A stretch of 64,000 nucleotides of DNA from Desulfosudis oleivorans. GTDB lineage: Bacteria; Desulfobacterota; Desulfobacteria; Desulfobacterales; SURF-7. The translations under genes and the position numbers were made by a program. Numbering within the stretch: position 1 is the first letter of the stretch; the number at the start of each line of letters is the position of its first letter. Location of the stretch: contig DYJD01000008.1 in assembly GCA_020723325.1 (NCBI GenBank), positions 62,001 through 126,000 of the forward strand, written 5' to 3'. Of this stretch, positions 16,925 through 26,017 are shown piece by piece. The notes below the pieces were generated by a model. It was not told the origin of the DNA. It did not search any database and saw nothing but the letters and a program-made list of their open reading frames with translations.

Positions 16925-19108
16925 ATGAATAAATTCGCTTATCGAACCACAGGGTTTGCCGTAAAAGCCTTTTCTGATCTTTCCAGAGCCAGAGTAACGA
17001 TCCATGGGGAAGAAAATATTCCAGAAGGTGCCATTATCTTTGCTATAAACCATTTTACGCGTATTGAGACCTTGCTGATTCCCTATCATATCAACCGCAT
17101 CATCAACAAGCCGGTATGGTCTTTGGCAGATTTCAGCTTATTTGAGGGCAATTTAGGAAAATGGTTAAACCAGGTTGGGGCCATTTCAACCCGAAGTCCG
17201 GATCGCGATCTGTTGATTGTTAAAACCCTGCTAACAGGTGAGGCCGCTTGGATCATTTTCCCAGAAGGCAGAATGGTGAAAAATAAAAAGGTCTATGAGA
17301 AAGAGCGAAAAAAGGAACGATTCATAATCGAATCTCCCGAAGGCAAACATCCACCCCATACGGGCACGGCAACACTGGCCCTCAGAACAGAATTTTACAG
17401 AAAACGCCTTGCTAAAATGCGAACGGAGAACAGCCTAGAGGCAAAACGCTTAATGGATCTTTACCAGATCGAATCCATTGAGCCGGCACTTGAAAGAGAG
17501 ACCTATATCGTTCCAGTTAATTTAACCTACTATCCCATCCGGGTTCGAGAAAATTTTTTCAGCCGGATGGCGGATCTCTTTTTCCGAGAATTGCCCGATC
17601 GAATTATTGAAGAAGTAATGACCGAAGGCACCATGTTGCTGGAGGGGGTGGATGTGGATATCCGTTTCGGAGAACCGATTCGGATCAGCCAGTACATGAA
17701 GAGCAATATCATTAAAAATGATATCAATTCCATCATGCCCATCAATTTTGATGATGAAATCCCCTCGCGTCGGATGATGAAAATGTCTGCGCAAAAAATC
17801 ATGCAACGTTACATGTCGGCCATTTATAGCCTAACAACTGTGAACCATGACCATATTTTTGCAACCTTGCTGAAATATCTGCCGGTTAATGAAATTGAAG
17901 AAGAAGATTTTCGACGCCGTGCTTTTTTGGCAACAACTGTGGATTTGGCCAAAATGACGGCTTACAGGCATCGTAGTCTGAATCAAAATCAGATTCATTT
18001 GCTAACCGATGATCGCTTTAAAAAAATAGAAAACTTTCTTGCCTTGGCCATTGAAAAAAAGGTAATCAGCCGCAAGGGTCAAATTTTGATTAAAGACCGC
18101 GGCTTTTGCGAAGCACCTGATTTTCATCGTATCCGTATAGATAATCCTGTACTGGTCATTGCAAATGAGATCGAGCCTCTCAATACTTTACAGGGCCATT
18201 TAAAGCGCCTGGCATGGCAGCCGAGCATTCGGATTAAATACTGGATCACAAAATATCTCCAAGAAAAAGCTGATTTTGAATTTGAAAAAGATTATACCCA
18301 GGCTTCTTGTCAAGATGAATACACCAAGGACAAATTTGTTGGAAGACCATTTTTAATTAAGAATGCGGCTCCGGAGATCGGCATTATTTTGGTTCATGGG
18401 TATATGGCCGCCCCGCTTGAAGTAAAGGCTTTGGCGCAATTTCTTGGGGAAAAGGGCTATTGGGTTTATGTCCCGCGCCTGAAAGGTCATGGTACTTCCC
18501 ACAAGGATCTAGCCAATAGAACTTATATGGATTGGGTGCTTTCCGTGGAAGAGGGCTATGGGATCATTAAGAATTGCTGTAAGAAAGTGGTGATGGGAGG
18601 ATTTTCCACCGGTGCCGGACTGGCTTTGGACATCTGTACGCGGGTATCTGATATCGCTGCCGTATTTGCTATTTCACCGCCGCTCAAACTACAGAATTTT
18701 TCAGCAAAATTTGTCCCGGCGGTGAGCCTATGGAATCGTTTGATGAAGAAATTGAGCCTCGAGTCCGCCCAAAAGGAATTTGTTGAGAATAATCCAGAGA
18801 ATCCGCATATCAACTACCATTTTAATCCGATCTCCGGATTGATGGAACTGGAACGGCTCATGGATGCACTTGAATCCAGATTGTCTCAAATCACGGTTCC
18901 TGCGTTAGTAATACAAGGATATGGTGATCCGGTTGTTGATCCGGAAGGCTCCAGACAAGTGTTTGAACGTTTGAGCTCCGAGGATAAGGAATATTTATTA
19001 ATTCGTTCGGATCGTCATGGCATAATTAATGGCGAGAAAGCATGGCGTATCTATCAGGCAATAGGGCTTTTTTTAGAGAGAGTGCTGGGCTTGAAGAGTG
19101 GTTGTTGA
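16925..19108 (+). CDS. Acyltransferase-alpha/beta hydrolase fusion protein
   Basis: A 727-residue two-enzyme chain. The N-terminal part (about 20-260) is a PlsC-like glycerolipid acyltransferase with NHFTRIE (HX4E instead of the usual HX4D), FPEGRMV and a PVNLTYYPIR stretch. The middle (260-470) is a helical linker of unknown function. The C-terminal part (about 480-720) is an alpha/beta hydrolase of carboxylesterase/monoacylglycerol-lipase type, with an oxyanion HGYMAAP, the nucleophile elbow GGFSTGAG (near residue 558), a late Asp in QGYGDPVVDPEG and the His in SDRHGI. It probably remodels lipids or acyl esters at the inner face of the membrane. There is no signal peptide. GAGAGG precedes the ATG. 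Confidence 0.8.
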   Translation: MNKFAYRTTGFAVKAFSDLSRARVTIHGEENIPEGAIIFAINHFTRIETLLIPYHINRIINKPVWSLADFSLFEGNLGKWLNQVGAISTRSPDRDLLIVKTLLTGEAAWIIFPEGRMVKNKKVYEKERKKERFIIESPEGKHPPHTGTATLALRTEFYRKRLAKMRTENSLEAKRLMDLYQIESIEPALERETYIVPVNLTYYPIRVRENFFSRMADLFFRELPDRIIEEVMTEGTMLLEGVDVDIRFGEPIRISQYMKSNIIKNDINSIMPINFDDEIPSRRMMKMSAQKIMQRYMSAIYSLTTVNHDHIFATLLKYLPVNEIEEEDFRRRAFLATTVDLAKMTAYRHRSLNQNQIHLLTDDRFKKIENFLALAIEKKVISRKGQILIKDRGFCEAPDFHRIRIDNPVLVIANEIEPLNTLQGHLKRLAWQPSIRIKYWITKYLQEKADFEFEKDYTQASCQDEYTKDKFVGRPFLIKNAAPEIGIILVHGYMAAPLEVKALAQFLGEKGYWVYVPRLKGHGTSHKDLANRTYMDWVLSVEEGYGIIKNCCKKVVMGGFSTGAGLALDICTRVSDIAAVFAISPPLKLQNFSAKFVPAVSLWNRLMKKLSLESAQKEFVENNPENPHINYHFNPISGLMELERLMDALESRLSQITVPALVIQGYGDPVVDPEGSRQVFERLSSEDKEYLLIRSDRHGIINGEKAWRIYQAIGLFLERVLGLKSGC

Positions 19109-19114
19109 TTTCAT

Positions 19115-21427
19115 TTATTCTTTGGCCATTTGCTTTGCGTATTCATAGAGTCTGCGCTGTGTGCATACTTCATAATATTTTTGATTCGTTAGGCGTGTAA
19201 CACTTAGATCGCTTGCCGCAAGAAGTGGAATTTGTGCCTCTCGAATCACAAGGCGCTGATATTTTCCAGATATGGTCGGGAAAATGCCGGTATGAATAAT
19301 AAACGGCTCATTCCAAAAATCAGGGAGATGGCATCTGATTTTTTTTAATTTGATTTCTTCTTTCAACTTTTCAAATCCATCGGCATTCAATTCAATCCCA
19401 TTGACATTATATCGATCAAGCAAGTCATCTGTCGTTAACGGCGAATCTTCAATCAAAGTTGTTTGGAAGACATACAGATTAAATGGGCCCTTCTGGGCCT
19501 CAAATTTTTTTCGAAATGTTTTGGAACAACCAGAAAGCCGATCCGCCTGATTTATTGCCGGTGAAATCATGATTCGGTATTCACCATCAAGGAGAAATGT
19601 CGGGGGACTACTACGATAGCAAATACCGATTCCTTGTTCCAGGATCGGGAAGCGGTGTTTCTTTGAGTTTGTATTATAGCGTTGTGTAATCATAAGCATG
19701 TTGATGGCAAGGCCGCAGGCGCGGGCAACGCTATACCAGTCTTCCGGGGTTTCTTCTTTTTCAAAAATGGAAAGAATGACGGCATCCCCTTCAATAAAAA
19801 CCTTTGTAGCGCCATATTCTGATAGAATGGCAGTGATCGGATTAAAAAAATTGTAACTGAAATAGGAAGCAGGGTTAAGACCGCGTTCTTTGATTTGATG
19901 GGTAATATCTGTTGAACCTCTAACGTCTGCTTTGATAATCACATGGTTGACGATGGGCTTTTCCTCAAATATTTGTTCCTTTGGCAGCAAGAATTCATAT
20001 AGGGTATGATTGACGCGGGAAAGACTTCTGGTTTTTTCATCCGTCACCAGATTGATGCGATTCATGGCCTCTTGCAGAATTTTATAATTTTGCAAATCAC
20101 GGTGATACCGAGCGAAATCCTTTAAAAAACGAATTAAGTAATCACTTTTTTGAGAGGTATTCATCCGGTTTATTTTACGTATAATTTTTTTAAGCGGATC
20201 TATCGGCAAAGACTTTCCGGAGCTTCCTTTAAGACGTTTCAGTTTCGCAATAATGATATTTCTTTCTTTAGGTGAAGATAAAAATTTGAGAACTTCATGG
20301 GGGAAGAGAGGGGGACAAAATTCTATATAAACCGGTTGCATTTCGTAACCCGCCACGATACCGTCGATTAAATTCTCCTTTTTTAATAGACTGTAAAATT
20401 GAATCATTCGCCATTTGCGATTTTTAATTTGATTTTTAGTTAAAGCAATTTCTTCTTTTGAATGGCGTTTGTGCTTTTGTTCACGCAACTTGGATTCTGA
20501 TTTGGCATAATTAAATATAATATCAATATTTTCAATATTTTTTATCCAGTTGTCGACATTGGAAACCATGATTTCTTGATCAGACAAGTCTTTTTCGTCG
20601 GATTCTTCGATTGAGAGTATGGGGGGCGGAAGAATTTTTTCTGCGCTGTTACCTTTATCTATTTCAAATTGTTTAAAAAAAGAATGAACCAGAGTTAATA
20701 ATACATCATATTTTAATGGATCCGCCATTCGATTGCCGAATAGGACGTACGATTCAATCATGAAAAAATCATCGGTCTCATTTTCAGCGTGGATCAAGGG
20801 ATTTGTAAAAAAATCATCCGGCAGGATGGACTCGCTTCCAAAGTTGGCTTCTCGGATTTTCCGCAATTCATTTTGCTGGCCCTCTACAATATATTGAAAC
20901 AGTTCATGGGCGACGTCACAAAGGATTTTTCTTTTATTTTTTTGAATCTCCGACAACCCTTCTTTCAGCCGAATCACATCACTGATTTCTATGCGAGGAG
21001 TGGTTTCATATTTTCGGATAATATTTTTGTTATGCTCTATCAGAACAAGAAATTGTGAGCGAATTTGCTCCAGGACCATTTTTGTCACAGCCGTTTGTAA
21101 AAGGAAATTAATCTGAATTTCCCGTTCTAATTTGGCTTTGTTAATGGCGGCAAGCATTACGTCAATACAATGCTGTCTGAATTCATCCTTAACCCTCACC
21201 CATGTACTATTCTGGGTGGATGAGTCTGGAATTGCACCGGTCTTTGCATATCTGGCAACGAGTTGTTTGGTAATACTTTCGGTTACCCGGCAGAGTCCAG
21301 GACTTAAATATACGTCGTAACGTATATTGTCTATTCCGGGAATAAGTCGATCAAGAGCAAAATCTATGGAATATGGCTTTAACAAGAGGTCATGATTATC
21401 TGGCTGAGACTTTTTAAAAAAATTCAA
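19115..21427 (-). CDS. Large protein with C-terminal class III nucleotidyl cyclase-like domain
   Basis: A 770-residue soluble protein. The C-terminal third resembles class III adenylate/guanylate cyclases: the first metal Asp in IIKADVRGSTDIT (near residue 496), the second in KVFIEGDAVILSIF (near 546), a GIGICYR strand, and INQADRLSG (near 629), with the Asn and Arg expected in the transition-state motif (NxxxR). All key residues seem present, so an active cyclase is possible. Residues 1-480 are charged and mostly helical and match no family I know; they may sense or dimerise. It converges on the acyltransferase-hydrolase gene with 6 nt between stops, and the TPR lipoprotein gene lies 61 nt upstream. 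Confidence 0.68.
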   Translation of the reverse strand: MNFFKKSQPDNHDLLLKPYSIDFALDRLIPGIDNIRYDVYLSPGLCRVTESITKQLVARYAKTGAIPDSSTQNSTWVRVKDEFRQHCIDVMLAAINKAKLEREIQINFLLQTAVTKMVLEQIRSQFLVLIEHNKNIIRKYETTPRIEISDVIRLKEGLSEIQKNKRKILCDVAHELFQYIVEGQQNELRKIREANFGSESILPDDFFTNPLIHAENETDDFFMIESYVLFGNRMADPLKYDVLLTLVHSFFKQFEIDKGNSAEKILPPPILSIEESDEKDLSDQEIMVSNVDNWIKNIENIDIIFNYAKSESKLREQKHKRHSKEEIALTKNQIKNRKWRMIQFYSLLKKENLIDGIVAGYEMQPVYIEFCPPLFPHEVLKFLSSPKERNIIIAKLKRLKGSSGKSLPIDPLKKIIRKINRMNTSQKSDYLIRFLKDFARYHRDLQNYKILQEAMNRINLVTDEKTRSLSRVNHTLYEFLLPKEQIFEEKPIVNHVIIKADVRGSTDITHQIKERGLNPASYFSYNFFNPITAILSEYGATKVFIEGDAVILSIFEKEETPEDWYSVARACGLAINMLMITQRYNTNSKKHRFPILEQGIGICYRSSPPTFLLDGEYRIMISPAINQADRLSGCSKTFRKKFEAQKGPFNLYVFQTTLIEDSPLTTDDLLDRYNVNGIELNADGFEKLKEEIKLKKIRCHLPDFWNEPFIIHTGIFPTISGKYQRLVIREAQIPLLAASDLSVTRLTNQKYYEVCTQRRLYEYAKQMAKE

Positions 21428-21488
21428 ACAGCAGCTCCTGAATTCAGCGTTGTCATAATAACGGTCTTTGAGATAGGAAAAATTTAGC

Positions 21489-22838
21489 TCACGGATTTGA
21501 ATCGTTATCTCGCCATGGCTTTTGTCGTTTGTAGGATGATAAATGCTTTTTCCCTTGAGTTAAGGCCGCTTGATCGTTCTTTTTCTCCCATATTGAATTG
21601 GCTTTTTCTTGGGTGGCCATGGCTTGGTGGAAATCTCCGGTTTCAGCATAGGCCGCGGCAAGCGTGTCCATTTTATGTGCATCCGTGCTGTCACCTAATG
21701 CTTTTTTTGCCAATTCAACAGCTTTAATGCCGTTACGGCATTCTTCATAAGGGCTTGTGGATAGAATCCATGCCAAACTGTTATTGGCTGCGGTATTATT
21801 CGGATTAATGGTAATGGCTTTATTATAATTTACGATGGCTTCCTTATATTTGCCAACATTTTTAAAAATAATTCCTCGATTGCTATATGCATCTGCATAT
21901 TCAGGATTGATTTCGATTGCTTTATCAAAATCAGCAAGGGCTGCGTCGTATTTTTTTAGCAGAAACAGAGTGATCCCACGACTGTTGTAGACTTTTACTA
22001 ATTGTGGGTTGATTTCAAGTGCTTTTGAAAAATCACTTATGGCTTTTTCATATTCATTTTTTTTATGCCAGGCGATTCCGCGGCTATAATATGCTTCTGT
22101 ATTATTTGCATTGATGGTAATGGCTTGGGTCATTTCATTTATGGCACTATCGTAGTCACCCTTCTTATAATATACGATTCCACGCCCGGTATAGGCTTCG
22201 GCCAGATTGGGGTTGAGTTTGATTGCACTTGAGAAATCGTTGATGGCTTCATCAAGAAAGCCGGCTTCCTTAAATGCAATACCACGGCAGTTATAAGCAA
22301 ACGCATAGTTGGGGTTGATTATAATTGCTCGAGTATAATCAACAATAGCTCGGTTATAATCTCCTTTGTTTTTCCAAACAATGCCGCGGCTGTTATAGGC
22401 CGATGCCAGCAATGGATTTGTAAGTTGCACAATTTTATTAAAATCCATTATTGCCAAGTCGTATTGCCCAATTATAAAATAGGCAATACCGCGACTATTT
22501 AATGCTTCGAAAAAATTTGGATTCAGTTCAATCGCTTTGCTGAGATTATCAATAGCCGGGCTCAACTCTCCTTTATTTTTCAGAGCGATGCCTTTGCCAT
22601 GATATGCAGTGGAAAGTTCTGGATTGATTTGCAAGGCTTGGTTGAATGCCTCAATAGCTTGATCATTAAGCTGAGATTGAATAAAAGATTCACCGCGTTC
22701 AACCCAATCAGAGGCGGATAGCGTGGGGGGGGGGATTTCCGTGGAAGGCTGTTCAATGTTTGTTCGGCAGGCCGCGAACATGAATATAATGGTCATCCCG
22801 GTAATAAAAAAAGATGTGATCTGATTTGTTCTGGTCAT
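21489..22838 (-). CDS. TPR-repeat lipoprotein
   Basis: About 449 residues. A short signal peptide ends in a lipobox (FMFAAC), so the mature protein should be lipid-anchored. Nine clear tetratricopeptide repeats follow (each with an xNxRGIxxxxxGxYxxAI core and AIxINPNxxxAY end) plus degenerate ones towards residue 400, and the tail is charged. TPR lipoproteins act as scaffolds for envelope complexes; the partner is unknown. ATG 22838 is preferred over an in-frame GTG at 22853 because AAGGGG lies at the right distance before it. The gene may be cotranscribed with the cyclase-like gene. Confidence 0.8.
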   Translation of the reverse strand: MTRTNQITSFFITGMTIIFMFAACRTNIEQPSTEIPPPTLSASDWVERGESFIQSQLNDQAIEAFNQALQINPELSTAYHGKGIALKNKGELSPAIDNLSKAIELNPNFFEALNSRGIAYFIIGQYDLAIMDFNKIVQLTNPLLASAYNSRGIVWKNKGDYNRAIVDYTRAIIINPNYAFAYNCRGIAFKEAGFLDEAINDFSSAIKLNPNLAEAYTGRGIVYYKKGDYDSAINEMTQAITINANNTEAYYSRGIAWHKKNEYEKAISDFSKALEINPQLVKVYNSRGITLFLLKKYDAALADFDKAIEINPEYADAYSNRGIIFKNVGKYKEAIVNYNKAITINPNNTAANNSLAWILSTSPYEECRNGIKAVELAKKALGDSTDAHKMDTLAAAYAETGDFHQAMATQEKANSIWEKKNDQAALTQGKKHLSSYKRQKPWRDNDSNP

Positions 22839-23195
22839 GCATATCCCCTTCACATGTTTCTTTTTAGGTGTACAAGTGACATGGATTATAATATTTTAAG
22901 CTAAGCGACAGAATACACAGAACAATAAAAACATCAAGCCTTTTTTATGCCCAGATTGTCGCCAGGGGTATAACGGATTGACTCTTTTAAAGCCTTTCCG
23001 ATATAATATTCACATATTGAGTCGGCAACCTTGCTGAATTGCTGCTACGATGGGGCTTTTCAATAATCAGATTTAATGATTATAAAATATACATAAAATG
23101 TACCCAATAATTAAGTATTGTCAACATGCTGCCATATGAAATAGTAATTTAGCAATTTCAGGCTGGTCGTGAACCATGGTTGAACGGAAACTCAA
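22839..23195. other. Divergent intergenic region (TPR lipoprotein / PAS-LuxR regulator)
   Basis: A 357-nt AT-rich gap between two divergent genes. It holds one good promoter reading toward the PAS-LuxR gene (22978-23007). After that promoter about 190 nt of leader remain, with no ORF or RNA gene that I recognise. No convincing promoter for the lipoprotein gene was found. Confidence 0.6.
22978..23007 (+). promoter_or_regulatory. Sigma70 promoter for the PAS-LuxR gene
   Basis: TTGACT (22978-22983), an 18-nt spacer and a perfect TATAAT (23002-23007). It lies about 190 nt upstream of the ATG at 23196, implying a long leader. This is one of the best promoter matches in the window. Confidence 0.6.
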
Positions 23196-24134
23196 ATGAA
23201 AACAGAAAAGAAAGTGAATACCAACAGACTGGTTCAAAATGCGTTGAAATCAGATGAGGAGTATCGTCTGATTTTGGAAAGCATTCAGGATGGTTACTGC
23301 GAAATGGATCTCGCCGGAAATTTCACTTTTTTTAATACGTTTATGACCAAAATCCTGGGCTACTCCCATTCCGAACTTATGCAAATGAATGGCAGGGATC
23401 TGATGGATACGGCGACCGAGGAAAAAGTGACTCAATCTTTTAATCATATTTATAATAGCGGCAACCCTTCCCATGGATTTGATTATGAGGTCATTCGAAA
23501 GGATGGAACCAGAAGACAGATCGAGGTTTCCGCCTCCCTGATAAAGGGAGAAGATGGCAAGGCTATGGGGTTCAGAAGTATTGTCAGGGATATCACTGAA
23601 CGCAAAAAAGTTGAAGGTGAGTTGCGAAAAGCCCGAGATGAGTTGGAGAGGCGCGTAGCAGAGCGCACAGCAGAGTTGGATAGGATGAATAAGGAGCTGG
23701 AGATCAAAAGCATTAAATTAGAGGAAGCAAATATCGCCTTAAAGATCTTGTTGAAAAAAAAAGATGAAAACAAGGTTGAGCTTGAACAAAAAATGCTTTT
23801 CAATGTTCGGGAACTGGTGATGCCGGTATTGGATAAACTTAGATCCAGTGGGTTGGATGAACGTCAACGGGCTTATGCAGGCATCATTGAAAACAATCTG
23901 AATGATATCATTTCACCCTTTGCCCAAGGGCTTACTTATCGTTATTTCAATCTCACGCCCACAGAAATCCAGATCGCCAATTACATCAAGCAGGGAAAAT
24001 CCACAAAGGAGATCGCCGTGCTGCTCAATCTGTCTACCAAAACTGTTGAAACACACCGCCGCAACATTCGTCGAAAAATCGGTTTGCGAAAGCGCAAAAT
24101 CAATTTGCGCACTCATTTGCAATCCATTCAATAA
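23196..24134 (+). CDS. PAS domain-LuxR-type transcriptional regulator
   Basis: A 312-residue one-component regulator. A PAS domain (about 25-145; YRLILESIQDGYCEMDLAG, GYSHSEL, ending FRSIVRDITERKK) is followed by a coiled coil (150-205) and a C-terminal LuxR/GerE helix-turn-helix (about 250-305; LTPTEIQIANYIKQGKSTKEIA, LSTKTVETHRRNIRRKIGL). There is no kinase or receiver domain, so the PAS domain probably senses a ligand or redox state directly. It lies upstream of an acyl-CoA dehydrogenase gene on the same strand (62-nt gap) and may control it. Confidence 0.85.
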   Translation: MKTEKKVNTNRLVQNALKSDEEYRLILESIQDGYCEMDLAGNFTFFNTFMTKILGYSHSELMQMNGRDLMDTATEEKVTQSFNHIYNSGNPSHGFDYEVIRKDGTRRQIEVSASLIKGEDGKAMGFRSIVRDITERKKVEGELRKARDELERRVAERTAELDRMNKELEIKSIKLEEANIALKILLKKKDENKVELEQKMLFNVRELVMPVLDKLRSSGLDERQRAYAGIIENNLNDIISPFAQGLTYRYFNLTPTEIQIANYIKQGKSTKEIAVLLNLSTKTVETHRRNIRRKIGLRKRKINLRTHLQSIQ

Positions 24135-24195
24135 CAGCAATTTGGGATTTCTTCCGTCTGTCCAATGAATAACTCAATTTAAAAGGAGATGTTAC

Positions 24196-25896
24196 ATGAT
24201 GATGTTATTAAATCCAAAAACGAATACCTACGATCAGCTTGATGATAGATCTAGACAAATCATGCTTAAAACAATTGAATTTTTTGAAAAAAATGGTAAA
24301 GCCAAACTTAAGGCAGACTATGAGGAGCGGGTATGGTATGCGGATTTTCTTGATTTTGTTAAAAAGGAAAAAATTTTTTCATCTTTGCTCACCCCTTCTC
24401 AATATGGCGGAGAACAATGTCGCTGGGATACCTTTCGAAATTGTTTTTTTAACGAAATTTTGGGTTTTTATGGGCTGCCCTATTGGTATACATGGCAGGT
24501 CAGTATTCTTGGACTTGGCCCCATATGGATGGGGAATAACGAATCTGTGAAAGAAAAAACCGCCCGTTTATTGGCCGAAGGTGGGATTTTTGCTTTCGGC
24601 CTTTCTGAAAAAGCACACGGTGCGGACCTGTACTCCAGTGAAATGGCTCTGACACCTTTGGGAAATGGGAAATATGTAGCCGATGGCGGTAAATACTATA
24701 TCGGTAATGCCAATAAAGCCGCACTTGTTTCCACTTTCGGTAAAGATACGGAAACAGACGAATATGTTTTTTTTGTTGTCGATTCACAGCACAAAAATTT
24801 TGAACTAATAAAAAATGTTGTTAATTCACAAAATTATGTTGCAGAATATGCCTTGCAGGGCTATCCCATTACAGATGCGGATATCCTTTCCCGCGGGCAG
24901 GAAGCATGGGATTCTTCATTAAATACGATTAATGTGGGTAAATACAATCTGGGTTGGGCTTCCATTGGGATTTGTACCCATGCTTTTTATGAGGCCATCA
25001 ATCATGCTGCCAATAGAAATTTGTATGGCAAATGGGTCACTGATTTTCCGCACATCCGGCAGCTTTTTGTGGATGCTTTTGCGCGCTTAACAGCCATGAA
25101 ACTGTTTGCCTTACGAAATGCCGACTATATGCGATCTGCTTCCGCAGAAGATCGTCGTTATCTGCTTTACAATCCCATGACCAAAATGAAGGTCACCACC
25201 CAGGGTGAGGAAGTGATTAATCTGCTATGGGATGTAATTGCCGCCAAAGGATTTGAAAAAGACATGTATTTTGAAATGGCCGCCCAAGATATCCGGGCCT
25301 TACCCAAGTTGGAAGGTACAGTTCATGTAAACATGGCGCTGATCATAAAATTTATGCCCAATTACTTTTTTAATCCTGATATATTCCCGGAAATCGCTAA
25401 GCAGCAGAAACCTGCAAATGACGACTTTCTTTTTCATCAGGGACCAACCCGTGGTTTGGGTAAAATCCGCTTCCACGATTATAACATTGCCTACAACAGC
25501 ATTGATTTGCCGAATTTGCGTGTTTTCAAATCTCAAATCGAAATTTTAAAAGAGTTTTTAATGACGGCGCCACCGAATAAAGATCAACAGCAGGACATAG
25601 ATTACCTATTAATTTTGGGGGAACTGTTCACTTTGGTGGCCTATGGCCAATTGATCATAGAAAATTCAAAAATTTATGGAATTGAAAACCAGCTTCTTGA
25701 TCAGATATTCGATTTTATGGTGAGGGATTTTTCCAAATTCGCCCTTCAGCTCTATTCCAAACCGAGCAGTACTGATCAGCAAATGGCAATCAGTTTGAAG
25801 ATGATTAAGAAAGCCGTAGCAGATGCAAACCGTTTTAATCATATTTGGGAAAAATATGTTTATCCGCTAAAGGGGGCATATGAGATGAACCCATAG
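24196..25896 (+). CDS. Acyl-CoA dehydrogenase family protein
   Basis: A 566-residue flavoenzyme of the acyl-CoA dehydrogenase superfamily, longer than the usual 380. The N-terminal helical domain is followed by the FAD/substrate region (GGIFAFGLSEKAHGADL, DGGKYYIGNANKAALV) and the C-terminal helices; LPKLEGTVHVN holds the likely catalytic Glu in place of the usual YEGT motif. About 150 extra residues lie at the C terminus. It oxidises acyl-CoA thioesters to enoyl-CoA; the chain length is unknown. AAAGGAGA precedes ATG 24196, and a good hairpin terminator follows. Confidence 0.85.
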   Translation: MMMLLNPKTNTYDQLDDRSRQIMLKTIEFFEKNGKAKLKADYEERVWYADFLDFVKKEKIFSSLLTPSQYGGEQCRWDTFRNCFFNEILGFYGLPYWYTWQVSILGLGPIWMGNNESVKEKTARLLAEGGIFAFGLSEKAHGADLYSSEMALTPLGNGKYVADGGKYYIGNANKAALVSTFGKDTETDEYVFFVVDSQHKNFELIKNVVNSQNYVAEYALQGYPITDADILSRGQEAWDSSLNTINVGKYNLGWASIGICTHAFYEAINHAANRNLYGKWVTDFPHIRQLFVDAFARLTAMKLFALRNADYMRSASAEDRRYLLYNPMTKMKVTTQGEEVINLLWDVIAAKGFEKDMYFEMAAQDIRALPKLEGTVHVNMALIIKFMPNYFFNPDIFPEIAKQQKPANDDFLFHQGPTRGLGKIRFHDYNIAYNSIDLPNLRVFKSQIEILKEFLMTAPPNKDQQQDIDYLLILGELFTLVAYGQLIIENSKIYGIENQLLDQIFDFMVRDFSKFALQLYSKPSSTDQQMAISLKMIKKAVADANRFNHIWEKYVYPLKGAYEMNP

Positions 25897-25927
25897 GCTT
25901 TGAAATCAGTAATTCATTTTGCATATC

Positions 25928-25971
25928 AAAAACCGGGGAGACGAAATCTTACTGAACTCCCCGGTTTTTTT
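25928..25971. terminator. Bidirectional rho-independent terminator
   Basis: The inverted repeat AAAACCGGGGAG / CTCCCCGGTTTT, with a 16-nt loop and T tracts on both strands, lies between the convergent acyl-CoA dehydrogenase (24196-25896) and acyl-CoA synthetase (26018-27793) genes. It should stop transcription in both directions. Confidence 0.9.
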
Positions 25972-26017
25972 ATGCGGTCATACCCGATGCGTCATGGCAG
26001 TAGACAACACCGGTCTT

